From positions 372,001 through 436,000 of the forward strand of contig JADFUC010002380.1 of NCBI GenBank assembly GCA_019722365.1: a stretch of 64,000 nucleotides of DNA, read 5' to 3'. This DNA is from Lithospermum erythrorhizon. Lineage: Eukaryota > Streptophyta > Magnoliopsida > Boraginales > Boraginaceae. How positions within the stretch are numbered: position 1 is the stretch's first letter; the number at the start of each line of letters is the position of its first letter. Shown here piece after piece: positions 44,340-55,318 of the stretch. The notes under the pieces were generated by a model. It saw only the letters and a list, made by a program, of their open reading frames with translations. It made no database searches and was not told where the DNA came from. The position numbers were made by a program, and so were the translations under genes.

Positions 44340-44640
44340 CGTAAATCCTTACCTTATCGAAGACCAAAACCCTGTAATGCTATTAATTATATAAAAGCAC
44401 ATGATACGTTAATTGGTTAAGATTCCACATATCGTTTTTCTACACAAAGCATTCTTACATACTCTTGAGAAGAAAACAATCGCGTTTTTACAAGTTTCAT
44501 TTCAGTAAAGAAAATCTCTTGGGCTTCGCGCATAAGAGCTTATTTGTGTTAAAAGAAATCTCTAGCCTTCTATCCATCGCATTTATCGTTTATAACACAT
44601 CATATAACAATCATTGAGAGTTGTTTAATCGCTTGACATT
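44340..44640 (+). repeat. LTR-like repeat fragment, copy 1
   Basis: Contains attatataaaagcacatgat (TATA-like), acaaagcattc, and near the end tataacaatcattgagagttg, in the same order as at 51380-51575. Suggests two old members of one LTR or non-autonomous retroelement family. No terminal repeats or target duplications could be fixed. Confidence 0.35.
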
Positions 44641-45064
44641 TGTGCTCTAACACTCAAGAAAGCCACACACGCAGGAATAGGAGGTAGGTGGATTCTAGTC
44701 TTAGAATTTATTTGTAATGCAGATAAAAGTAAGAACGCGAAGATTCTTGGATAGTTAATCTATCTTATAATTCCTTCATATTATAATAGAAATTCTCCTT
44801 GATAGGTCAGCTCTCTCAAATTCTAAATGCTAAATTGACACCAAACTAGGTTACAATTTATGTTTTATTTATTTTATCGCTTTTTAATTACGCATTGAGT
44901 TATTTGTACTATAGAAATCAAGGCCATTAACTGTCATGACACTTCTAAGATTTTACTTACTCAAGTTCAATTTTTTCAATTACTTAATTTGGGTTGTGCA
45001 TGTTAGTTAATTTTTATGTTTATATTGGATGAGAATCCTATACATAAGTAAAAGACTCAAAGTC

Positions 45065-45136
45065 AAAGTATTCGATTTGATTAATATGGTCACCCGTTAC
45101 AAAGTATTCGATTTGATTAATATGGTCATCCGTTAC
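45065..45136 (+). repeat. 36-bp tandem duplication
   Basis: Units 45065-45100 and 45101-45136, each beginning aaagtattcgatttgattaa, differ at a single base. Confidence 0.9.
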
Positions 45137-47877
45137 TAAGACTATCTCCAATAGGAGGGCATTCAAAAAATAATAATATTTTCCACATCAAATTATTCTA
45201 TCATCACATCATCAAATATATTCACTATCTTTTACACTCCACAGTAAAGGGCATCACAAAAACTATTTACATTTTTCTTTCCTGCATACAATTACATATT
45301 ATGTTTTTAGTAAAAATGATGAAATAATTTGATGAATGATTTAAATATGATAAATTTCTCCAACTCTGGTTCTGAACATGACCTCCAGCCATATTACTTG
45401 GAAGTTCATTCAGGGAGGTTAGTCACTCAAGTATATCCACACACAAATAGTAAGTGATCACATGCATTATCCCATCAAAGAATTAACACTACCACTTCCG
45501 GTACAACAAGAAAAGGCGCTACTCGACATTTATACACAGTGAAGTAATCTGGGACCTGTGGGAGAAGAGAGTCCATTTCATAATTTAGATCCCAACTTCA
45601 AACTAGCTAGACTACCTGAAAATAGCCTCAAACTTGATATTGGTCACCTAGACAAGAATCATTGAACCAGTTAGAGAGTCCATTTCTGGAATGAATAAGA
45701 AAAGAGCATCACATATTTTTTTATCAAACCTGCAATAATGATGTTTCCTATCCTTTTCCTCTAGTTCCTGATCAAATACTAATATTGTCTTCATATATTT
45801 GACACTAAAGAAAATAAAAGGCTCATTGACGATGTTAAGACACCCAAATAACGTTCATCTAATAACTATGCTATACGATTTGACATGTGCAGGTTAGTAA
45901 AAAATAGACATTTAACATCGAACATGGTCAAGCGATTATATAATTTTCTCGCATAATGACCTAATGACTTAAAATTTAAAACGCTAATCCAAATTTTGCT
46001 CCTGTTTACAATTTTCTTTTTGTCAAAGGTTAGATCGTGCAAATACCTTGTCTTTTTAATCTTGTTTCTACAACTTTCAACAAATATGAGAAATAGATTA
46101 ATACTTCATGAAAGTAGAAATGAATAAGATTACACATCCACAAAGTCATTGCAGATCCAGCCATAGAAGGGTACAATCAAATCATTCAATCAATTTATAA
46201 TTGTTCCCACAAAAATCAGTAATTACATTGACAAATTTTCATAATTTTCTCATGGCATTTTCTAATCTCAAATAATTTCAATATTAGAAAATCAAAGAAA
46301 TCAATTTAACTCCACAAGAATTCAACTACAAACAAAATTAAAACTAACTGATCAAATAAAGTTCATTCAACTAAATAAAAGTACAATACTAATTTATAAA
46401 TAAAAAAAATAGATGAAATAATTAAATCAATTCATAATCTACCAAAACCTGCATCCATTTAGCTATATGAGAAGTGACGACTTCTTGACTAACGGCCGCC
46501 GCCACTCAAGCATCTGAAATTGTATCTTGTAAAATGCGTCGGAATCATCAAACTCGTCGGAGAAAGAACCGTCGACGATCAAAGGAAGACCATGAAAGAA
46601 GTCGCTGAAAGAGGATATCGCATGTACTCCCACCGAATAGACCTCAAAAGTTTGATTTGGATTAGGTCTGCTTTTTTTATTAAATATTTAATTAATTGTA
46701 TTTGAACTTTAAAATTTTAAAGTATTTCAACCAGCACACGGGGCAACACTATACACACTGTATCAAGAATTTTTTGTTTTGTCCATTACCTTGGTCTCAA
46801 CGGGATCCTTCTAACTATTACACTTTACACTCGTGTTTTATACAAATACCATTTCATACCCAAACCCAACATATCACACTATTTCGTATTGTGTGTATAA
46901 CAGCTCAGACAACACAACATAATAAAAAAGTAGAACTTTGACAAATAATTCTAACACACATTTATTGTAAGTAATCAAATAGCAGGTGAGTCATGAGTGG
47001 AAAGTGATAGGAAATATGTCAAGGTTCAGAAATATAGAACTATGGAACATGTGATATAGTGATAGTAACTTTTTTGCTACGGAATTATAAATAAATTAAT
47101 GATTGAGAAAGAATAGGCGTGAACGGTGGGTATGATGATAAATAGCTATGCATGTGTGAGGGCCTGGTAAAGGGAGCTTCTCATAATTAAAGTGTTAAGA
47201 CTATGTGGTTTCTATTTTTTGGTGCAAAAGATAGAAAATGTCAATTGGTGACATTCGAAATTCGGCAAACGGCACGCACACTTTAACATTAATTCTTTAC
47301 TCTTTACATAATAACCGTTTACTGCTACTTAATTTGCATTTTCTGCAAGTCAAATTAATTAATGTTTATGAAATCTTGAATATGAAAAATAGTTAAAATA
47401 ATGTGTGCTATTTAAACAATTCTTTCTCAAGGACCGCAAGTATTTATAATGATTTGACTTCACGATCGTAGAACGATATTTTTAACGAATCTTCACATGA
47501 AAAATAGTTAAATACTTTATTTCGTTGTTCTCGTACAAATGAAATGACTGACTTGTGCGTTGGAGTACGTGTACTCATCGGATGATGATAAAACAATGTG
47601 TTTCGTGCTTGTGGGATATCCGAATGCTTGTGCGTGCCTAACATATTGTTTGTACATTTTGTTTGATAAATAAAAGTTTGTTCATTGAAAGAAGGATGTA
47701 CGAGTTGGTAAATCCTTGGAGTTTAAGTTGAATTGTTGGATGTGGAATTTTTTTTGATGTTACTCTATATATACTTGGAGTAAATTTCTAGCTTGGTTTC
47801 TTGCAGCTCTTGTGACGAGATTGTGTACTTTCTCAAATATTAGCCATTATTGAACAACAATCGAAGTCATATGATAC

Positions 47878-49147
47878 CTAGTGCCTCATGCTGAAGTGAT
47901 GAAGAAGTCTCTGTGGTATGACATCAAGCTCATATTGAAGGGTGCCATGAACCTGTTGTTGAATGAGAATAATTAATAAGTTGACAAGAATGAATAATTA
48001 CTTTAACTTTACTCCTTCAGTTTCAATTTATTAGTCATAGTACATATGACCTTTAACTTTATTTAGAAATGTTATTGAATAATAAAATGGTAATCATCTC
48101 ACTAATTTTGTTTATATACCTGGAGATGAAGGCTGTGAAAAATATGGTCTCCAGATTCATATGATGATGCATTTAATACACAAAGCCCATCTACCTCGAG
48201 CTTTTCAAGAACCTTAGACATTAAACTTTGATTGAACTTAGTTGTGGAGAACTGCACCAAAACTTCCTTATTGTTTGCAAGAGAGCTCGCAGATACAGAT
48301 ATTAAAGGGCTTCCCATTATCATCACTGAGCCTCTAGCCTCTTGCTTCTTTTCAAGAGCACCCATTATTTGATCTTTTTGTTTATTCGATTCGACTGATA
48401 ACAATTCTTCCTTCTTCTGATACATCTTTTTCACTTCCTTTTGTAGCTCCGGAATGTACTTCACCACTTGAGACACTGTCCCAGGGATACTCAACTTCTT
48501 CTGTTTAAAAAAATGGAGTAATAATAGTTGATACAGATTATTTTAGATATATAAGATCATTAGTATTCCGTTTCAGATCGATATAGATCATATATTGTAG
48601 AAATATATTAATTTTAAGTATATGTTATACTTATAAATTAACATCTAAAATTTCAATTAGAAATTACAAATAGAAGTAACGAATTGGATATTAACAAAGG
48701 ATCCCATGTCGTAACCCATAAAAAGGTCCCTGAAAGACAAAAAACCGTAGCCAAAGGCAATCGGTGAAAGTGTGGAACAATTACTATGATTTCTATGCAG
48801 TCACAATTCGAAGACAATTTTTATTGCGATTTTGTGGACACTAGATTATTGTTCGTAATCACTCAATGTATAATTAACACATATATGTAGCTGGAAAGCA
48901 GAACAAGGCATAGAAAAGAGGTAAAAGATCCGAAACCTAATGTTTTGCATACAATTTCATACCGAACAAAACATATGAACCTTGCTTAAAGATTAAAGCA
49001 TAGTGAGTGACAAACAAAACAATGTAATTGAATTCATACCGTTTGATCAGAATCTGGAAGAAGTGAGCGGAGAGTAGTGTACAGAGAGCTGATCTTCAAC
49101 CGATCGTCATTAGTACATACAGCATTTTGTTTCTTCTTCATCACCAT
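47878..49147 (-). CDS. Clade Ib bHLH-like factor (bHLH38/39/100/101 group), degenerate basic region
   Basis: Minus-strand exons 49147-49040, 48500-48120 and 47952-47878 join in frame to 187 aa. The HLH part (KISSLYTTLRSLLPDSDQT, then KKLSIPGTVSQVVKYIPELQ and KEVKKMYQKKEELL) and the ACT-like C-terminal part (VLVQFSTTKFNQSLMSKVLE, KLEVDGLCVLNASSY, HSLHLQVHGTLQYEL) match the Ib(2) factors that control iron-deficiency responses with FIT. Two oddities. The basic region reads KKKQNAVCTNDDRLK where relatives have HNASERDRRRK, so the E-box-reading Glu and most Arg are missing. And the conserved N-terminal block (SNASFPSFGWPSDD) is found upstream (start 49368) but in another frame, which ends at 49216. 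Either the gene now starts at 49147, or it is a pseudogene. If expressed, a non-DNA-binding dimer partner is conceivable. Confidence 0.75.
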
Positions 49148-49215
49148 GTTTGCACTTGTGTGATGATCACCAAAAGCTCCAGGAGACGAAAATGGTTCTA
49201 TATATTGTTGAGGTT

Positions 49216-49368
49216 CTATAGTAAGGAGATTGACTCTAAAAATTTAAATATTAAAAGCTCATTATCATTATTATAGTTGTCATTTGTATTGTTATTATTG
49301 TTGCTTTGTAAGATGTCATCAGAGGGCCAACCAAATGAAGGAAATGAAGCATTTGAGAGTGATAGCAT
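49216..49368 (-). pseudogene. Out-of-frame N-terminal segment of the clade Ib bHLH gene
   Basis: An open frame of 50 codons from ATG 49368 begins MLSLSNASFPSFGWPSDDIL, the conserved start of bHLH38/39-type proteins, continues into an Asn-rich stretch and stops at 49216. The frame of the HLH exon is open only from 49243 downwards (preceded by a stop at 49244-49246). The two frames therefore overlap between 49216 and 49243, where a single indel would have broken the gene. Confidence 0.65.
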
Positions 49369-52045
49369 ATTTAGAATAATATAGTATTATGCTCAACTGC
49401 TCAAGTTTTGGGATGCTTAGAAGTTTGAGGTTAGATGGAAATGATTAGATGAAAACCATTTATACTAGATGACAACTACTACAACAGCATCTAACTAGAT
49501 TTCTTAATGTTTTTTATTGTAACAAGACTACCTATATATTCATTACAATAAATAATCAGGCAAGAAAATGATCATGTACTTATGTATTTGTGATTAATGG
49601 TATAGAGAATTTGCCACTTGTGCAACAATAACGAATAATACTACTGATGAGTGATGACACACTAAGTGTTAAAAAAATTACGGAAATGGTCCCTTACCAT
49701 TTACCAAGATTATTATGATGTACTAGTATTATATTTAGAGATAATCTAGTGGACACTTTAACGACTTCATGGTCTAGGGAATCCACTAACAACTATTGGG
49801 ACAACGACAATGTAATTAGGAGTAGTTTATATATGTGAATATATAATACGGAGTATGCAATTAGTTTATATATTAGCTCCCCCAACTATGATCACCTTGT
49901 GTCATGTAAATTACCTACTGTCATATATTAAACATTTTTTCAATCAAATATGTTGTATAATTAATCAAAAGTTCAAAACATGAGAACAAAAATTGATAGA
50001 AGAATGAAGAGGTACAAAATTCGGATCCATATATATAATTAAAGATAGAAAATAATCCAAAATTTCTAAAATACGTAGTAGAAATGTTGGACCCAAGAAG
50101 ATTTTTGAGCTCTATGCAACCAAAACAACCCAATGATTCGTTCAATATATTCGTGTCCTTGATTCAATAAAATTGTCACTAAGACATCATTTATTTAACT
50201 TTCACGTTGTGGAGTACTAGGTATTCAATAATGACAAGACCAGATTAAATAATTACTTCATTGATCAATTAGATAAATTACAGAATATTGAACCTGTGTC
50301 AAGAGTGTGTCCGTACATGTTATGAGTGAATTTGTTTATCATGCTAGAGGTTTTCCTTCCGAAGAGTTCGTGCTCTTATAAAAGTTGCGTGTGTATGGAG
50401 CAGTATGTTGACCGAATTAAAATACATTACATAAGGTTCATTATAAATAGTCTTCTTGATGTAGACAAATAAACAATAATGTTGTTTGTCCATTGAAAAC
50501 ATAGTTAGTCCGTTTTTAAACAAAGTCAAAACTTGAATAATTATTCTATAGTACTATTTAAGATTTTAGATTTTTGGTATCGAATCTATTTAATTTCTTT
50601 TCTATTACAATTAAATAATTATTTTATTTGTCTCATAAAGTACATTAATTTTGGGAATATTTAATTTCGTAAACTAACTTTTATTTGTAATCTTTGTAGC
50701 ATTGAACGTTCTTTGAACAAGTTCTAGCGCTCGAATCGATAGAATTATTGGTACGGAGTATTTTCATTGACTTTGTAGTATATGGGCATCGACAATACAA
50801 TCTTATACCCATGCCCATTATCAGATATAGTCACAAATTCTGAATTGACTCACTTGAAATTTAGTTCTCAAGTGTGAACTATGGACAGAGGCTGCACATC
50901 ATCGTTTTATTTTAAGATAAAAGATACAAAGATATCTCTTTATACTTTTTGCCTTATACATTTTTATTTTGCTCATACTCTCAAAAATAGCCTTTTACTT
51001 ATTATACACACAAATGGCTATTGTACACTATGCTTGTAGAGATCGGCGTGATACAACTCGATTTCTTAAGGCCGCAAGGCTGTATCATTGATCAAATTTT
51101 CTCGAACAACCGTAGTCATAATAGTTGCATTTGACCGACAGATAGTGGTTTTTAATATCTACGACCGTTGCTAAAACATTAAGCGCTTTTCTATCGCCTC
51201 ACTTGCAAAGATCGACCAAGAGATACGCCGTATAGAGGATTTGATGACATATGAAGATCTCAAAAGATATTCTCAAGACGTTTGGTTGAGCAAGAAATTG
51301 GCTGCTCAGCAACGACTTCAGGTTTACGGAAAGTTGTCGATCTCAAATCAAATGATCTTACCATATGGAAGACCAAACTTAGAGAACCTACACTATATAA
51401 AGCCGAGCATGATATCAAGATTTGGCACCTCATATTATTTTCTTACAAAGCATTCAAGCATTCTGAGAGCAAACATTGTAGTGTTTTAGTGTGCCTATTC
51501 AAGAATCTCTAATGCTAAGTAACTATCGTGATAATATATAACACACCTATAACAATCATCGAGAGTTGTATAATATTGATTTATCGTGTTTAACACCTGA
51601 AAGATGACGCTTATAAGAGGAGCTATGATCTACTACAAACTATATCGAAGAGTAGCCAGAAAAACAAACGCTAACATTCGAATAATCTTCATCATACCTA
51701 AGTTCTCGTGAGCAAATTGAACTCTCAATTCTAGGATTAAATAATTAGCTATCCTCCCTGATATCATCAATTTGGTTAAACTTACTTGTGTTGTGCAAAA
51801 TGTAACATTACTCCAGGAAACATGCAGAAAACGAAAACATGTTCAATGTTATCATAGTTGACAAAGAAACATAAGAAACAAGAAACCATGAATAATCCAT
51901 CCTGATTTCGTGGAAGGACAGGGACAAAATGACAAGCTTTTGTTGATATGCAATTAAATTTGTAATTTGATACATGCTTAAATAAAAGCCACCTTCAAGG
52001 CTTTAACCATATGCAACAGAGCTTCAACTGCTGCAGAGTATCCAA
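49369..52045. other. Intergenic region with LTR-like fragment
   Basis: No gene supported. 51190-51500 has overlapping open frames (for example IDQEIRRIEDLMTYEDLKRY) and is followed by the LTR-like sequence below, so it may be retroelement debris. The stretch before 52046 carries the peptide-gene promoter, including a TTGAC word near 51858. Confidence 0.4.
51380..51640 (+). repeat. LTR-like repeat fragment, copy 2
   Basis: actatataaagccgagcatga (TATA-like), acaaagcattcaagcattctg, and tataacaatcatcgagagttg occur in the same order as near 44.4-44.6 kb. Copies are diverged. No full element boundaries found. Confidence 0.35.
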
Positions 52046-52285
52046 ATGTTTCAGAAAATAATCATGAATACTTGGGTTTCTCTTACTAGAAAGAGAAGTT
52101 CATGTAGATGGGTTGGCTACATTTTTGTTGTTTTCGTATTCTTGGTAGTGTCATTCTGCAGCAAGCAAGTGGAAGGGTCCAGACCCTTCTCAAACATGCA
52201 CAAGCCCTTGAAATCAAAATCTGGGTTCCATTTCTTCTTCACAGAAGCCTATTCGGGTCCAAGTCGTCATGGAGTTGGTCACTAA
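52046..52285 (+). CDS. PIP/PIPL-type secreted signalling peptide precursor
   Basis: An intronless 79-aa prepropeptide. The N-terminal part has a basic stretch (TRKRSSCR) followed by a strong hydrophobic core (WVGYIFVVFVFLVVSF), a signal peptide ending near VEG. The variable middle (SRPFSNMHKPLKSKSG) leads to the exact C-terminal motif SGPSRHGVGH, residues 70-79. The SGPSxxGxGH ending defines the PAMP-induced peptide (PIP) and PIP-like family; in Arabidopsis PIP1 the processed, hydroxyprolinated peptide is perceived by RLK7 and amplifies immunity. Start choice: the first ATG (MFQKIIMNTW); the second, 18 nt later, would also keep the signal peptide. The gene is short and isolated, with no lesion. 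The motif is at the very end of the ORF, which makes chance unlikely. Confidence 0.85.
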   Translation: MFQKIIMNTWVSLTRKRSSCRWVGYIFVVFVFLVVSFCSKQVEGSRPFSNMHKPLKSKSGFHFFFTEAYSGPSRHGVGH

Positions 52286-55200
52286 CTTATTTTATAGGGG
52301 AAGACTAGGCTCCCTGCTGGGAGCTGGACTGTGTTCGAAATAGGCGTGCATCTAACAACACTTCAACGCTCAAATTAGTATATGATCAAGAAGTGTTCAT
52401 TAATATAATAGTGTGTGACACATCGCATAAATGTTACTTTCACAATTAGGCTATGTATACTTGAAAAAAGAAGAATATTTGTAACATCATGTTCGTGTTA
52501 ATCCTGGTGAGGTCCTCATTTCCAAATTAATGACACATCTATCGTAACTAGTTTAATGAAGATTTATACTTCAACATTTGAATCGAGATAATAATAAATA
52601 AAGCAATTAACTATTTACATAAATTTATAAATACTACTTTTGATTTATATTATAATTCATTTTATTCATAGTTATATGATCCCTTATACTTAATATATTT
52701 AAACGTTTTGTTTATACTACTTATTCATTTTCAAGGTTTAATAAAGATAATATTCACTCTTATTTATTGTTAGAAAACATCACTTTTCTCTTTTAATAAA
52801 CAAATATACCTTATGTTAATTCATTTATTGTTAGAAAATATCACATATCAATTGATTATTAGTATAAATTATTCATAGTTCCACTATTTAATTCTATTTA
52901 TGTATTCATTTTAACATATTTTCATTGATGATTGTCTCAATAGTATTTGCGTAAAAACCGACACATCAAGGTTTTTTTTTATGAAATTTATCAATTATTT
53001 TAAATGCACACAAAACAACCAAAGAAAAGTTACATTAAATGTCCTTGTTCGAATGTCAAATACTCCAAGTGAATTATATTAAAATCAATGAAATAAAGAT
53101 ACCTCTTTAAAAAGTATATTTCTTATCTTGTAATAATTTTTTAATAAAAGTTAAACATCAATAGTATATATGTGATTATTATTAATATGAATTTTTTAAA
53201 ATTTTGACATAAATAACAACTTTAATATAAAATGTCACAAGAAGTCATTCAAATAGAAGCTTAGGGTATCGATTTGTACATCGAATGTTCATCAATAAAG
53301 TGGATTATATACATATAATATACATATTCATGCATGTATTTTTTAGACCATAATATCGATCAATTATATTTCATATAGAGTGAAAACTAATATAAGTATT
53401 ATTATGACAATATAATCTTATTTAGTTTACTAATTACTAATCAATATTAAATAGTGAAGATTAAATTTTTTTAATTCCCTTTCATATATTGAATTCAACT
53501 CTAACTAATTATTGCCTCTATAATTTATAGATAAATATATTTTTATTTAAGAAAAACTAACATGTTATATATATATATTATAATAAAAATAAATTTCTAA
53601 AATAAATATTCAGTTACACGTATCTGCCATTAAATGATTGTCATGTTTGATTTAAGGCTCAAAATTGATAAACTTTACGCTTCATCGATAAAAACATCAT
53701 AATTTTCGATTCAATAAAATTTAATGTCAATAATATTAAAGTAATTTGAAAATATTATTATTTGGATAATTTTCACCAAATATTATACAACAAAATAAAA
53801 TATTTAAATTTACATTTAATCTGCGGAAAAATATAAATTTAAACCTTGACAATCTATTGGGATGGAGGAAGTATTAGATATGTATCTTAAAATTTTTTTA
53901 TTTAATATTGAAATGTATTACAAAAAATATCACATAATTTAGATATATTCTTAATAGTAATTTTTGGATTAGACAAATTATATTTCAATTTATAATTAAA
54001 AAGCATCATACAATAAAATTTAGTATGAGTTAAACTAATTCACGTATTAAAATAAAATTTATTTATTGTTATGATAAAACCAAAAATCTAAGTCAATATT
54101 ATATCAAACATTTTTATCTCTGCTTCAGAAAGATGCTGAAATATTTTTTATATAATTGGTCCAAAATATTGATAATGAACATATCGCAGAATTAGCATAC
54201 ATACGAAAAGTTAGCAAAAATTTTGCACACATTATAAAGAGAAGAGATAACTCCAACTATCTTTGAATCATATAATTTTTAAAAGAAAATTGTGACTTAC
54301 TAATTATCAATTGTTATGCGAGTCATTTTTTAAATTTTATTAGAAACATATGTTTGAGCCAATAAAACATATTATAATAAAGGTAATATAGTAATTAATA
54401 GTGTAAAATGGAATAAATACAACTCACACTTTTATAATTATAAGATAGGATAGGATAGGAGGATTAATTTCATCTTGTATCAAACATGTTTCCGTTTGTT
54501 GTATACTTGTATCATCTTGTATTATCAAATTCATAATCTTTTCATTGTGGTTAATATCCCGATCACTAGACTAATCATAGTATTTCTATTTTATGTGATT
54601 CAACCGTCAATGGAAACAATACTTATTAGCTATTGAGGGCACAGAACTGTGCGAATTCATTACTCAATTAATTATTATTTTTGTACAACTGGTATAATAT
54701 TATTAAAATTATATAACATGTATAAGGAAGAAAATGAAAAAAAGAATACTGAATGATAAATAAGAAATCGTAATTTAACGCCTTCCAACATTAGATTATA
54801 ATTAGACCCCACATAAAAAAATCAAATGCCAAAAATATAATCTTAACAAATATAAGATAGACAATTATAATTTATAACATATCATATAGGTAAACATCTA
54901 AATATTACAATTCCCACAAAGTTGACATATGTATGTGGTAACTACCGATTAAGAACATGGAGCTTACATAATAACTTTTAATTACCTACTTCTCACATTA
55001 TATATATATAGTAGATGCAGATATCATCAGACGATTGTCACTAATATTAACACGATGATGTCAGATATCAAACTCCGAATCTCGCTATCAAGGAAACATT
55101 TATTACCAACCATAATAGTTTGCACTGAATATATAATATATTTTATGTGATTCAACACCAATAGAAAACAAATAATGAAGCATAAGATGATTCAACCATT

Positions 55201-55318
55201 ATAACATCTCCAATAATATTCAAATTACAATAATAAAATTACGACTTTTGGCGCCTTTTTTTCAAATGTGTAAATTCAAAAGCTTATTATTCAGCAAAAT
55301 TAGGTTCATTTTTCGATA
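52286..55318. other. AT-rich gene desert
   Basis: About 3 kb of very AT-rich sequence with no ORF above the reporting size and no recognisable repeat structure beyond short AT microsatellites (near 53560 and 55000) and a MITE-like end gggatggaggaagtat near 53860. Confidence 0.5.

Larger units (their letters stand above)
43802..47877. other. Intergenic region with repeat fragments
   Basis: No gene supported over about 4 kb. 44340-44700 looks like part of an LTR (TATA-like attatataaaag, then sequence shared with about 51.4-51.6 kb). 45065-45136 is a 36-bp tandem duplication. 46455-46670 has an open minus-strand frame without a start codon. The rest is AT-rich. Confidence 0.4.

Noticed and set aside
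46535..46612. Arg-rich mini-ORF MRRNHQTRRRKNRRRS on the plus strand
   Set aside because: Only about 24 codons and simply the complement of an acidic open frame on the minus strand; no independent support.
51241..51512. Overlapping 76-82 codon ORFs next to the LTR-like fragment
   Set aside because: Protein-like but short, in two frames, and no integrase, protease or RT motif could be seen.
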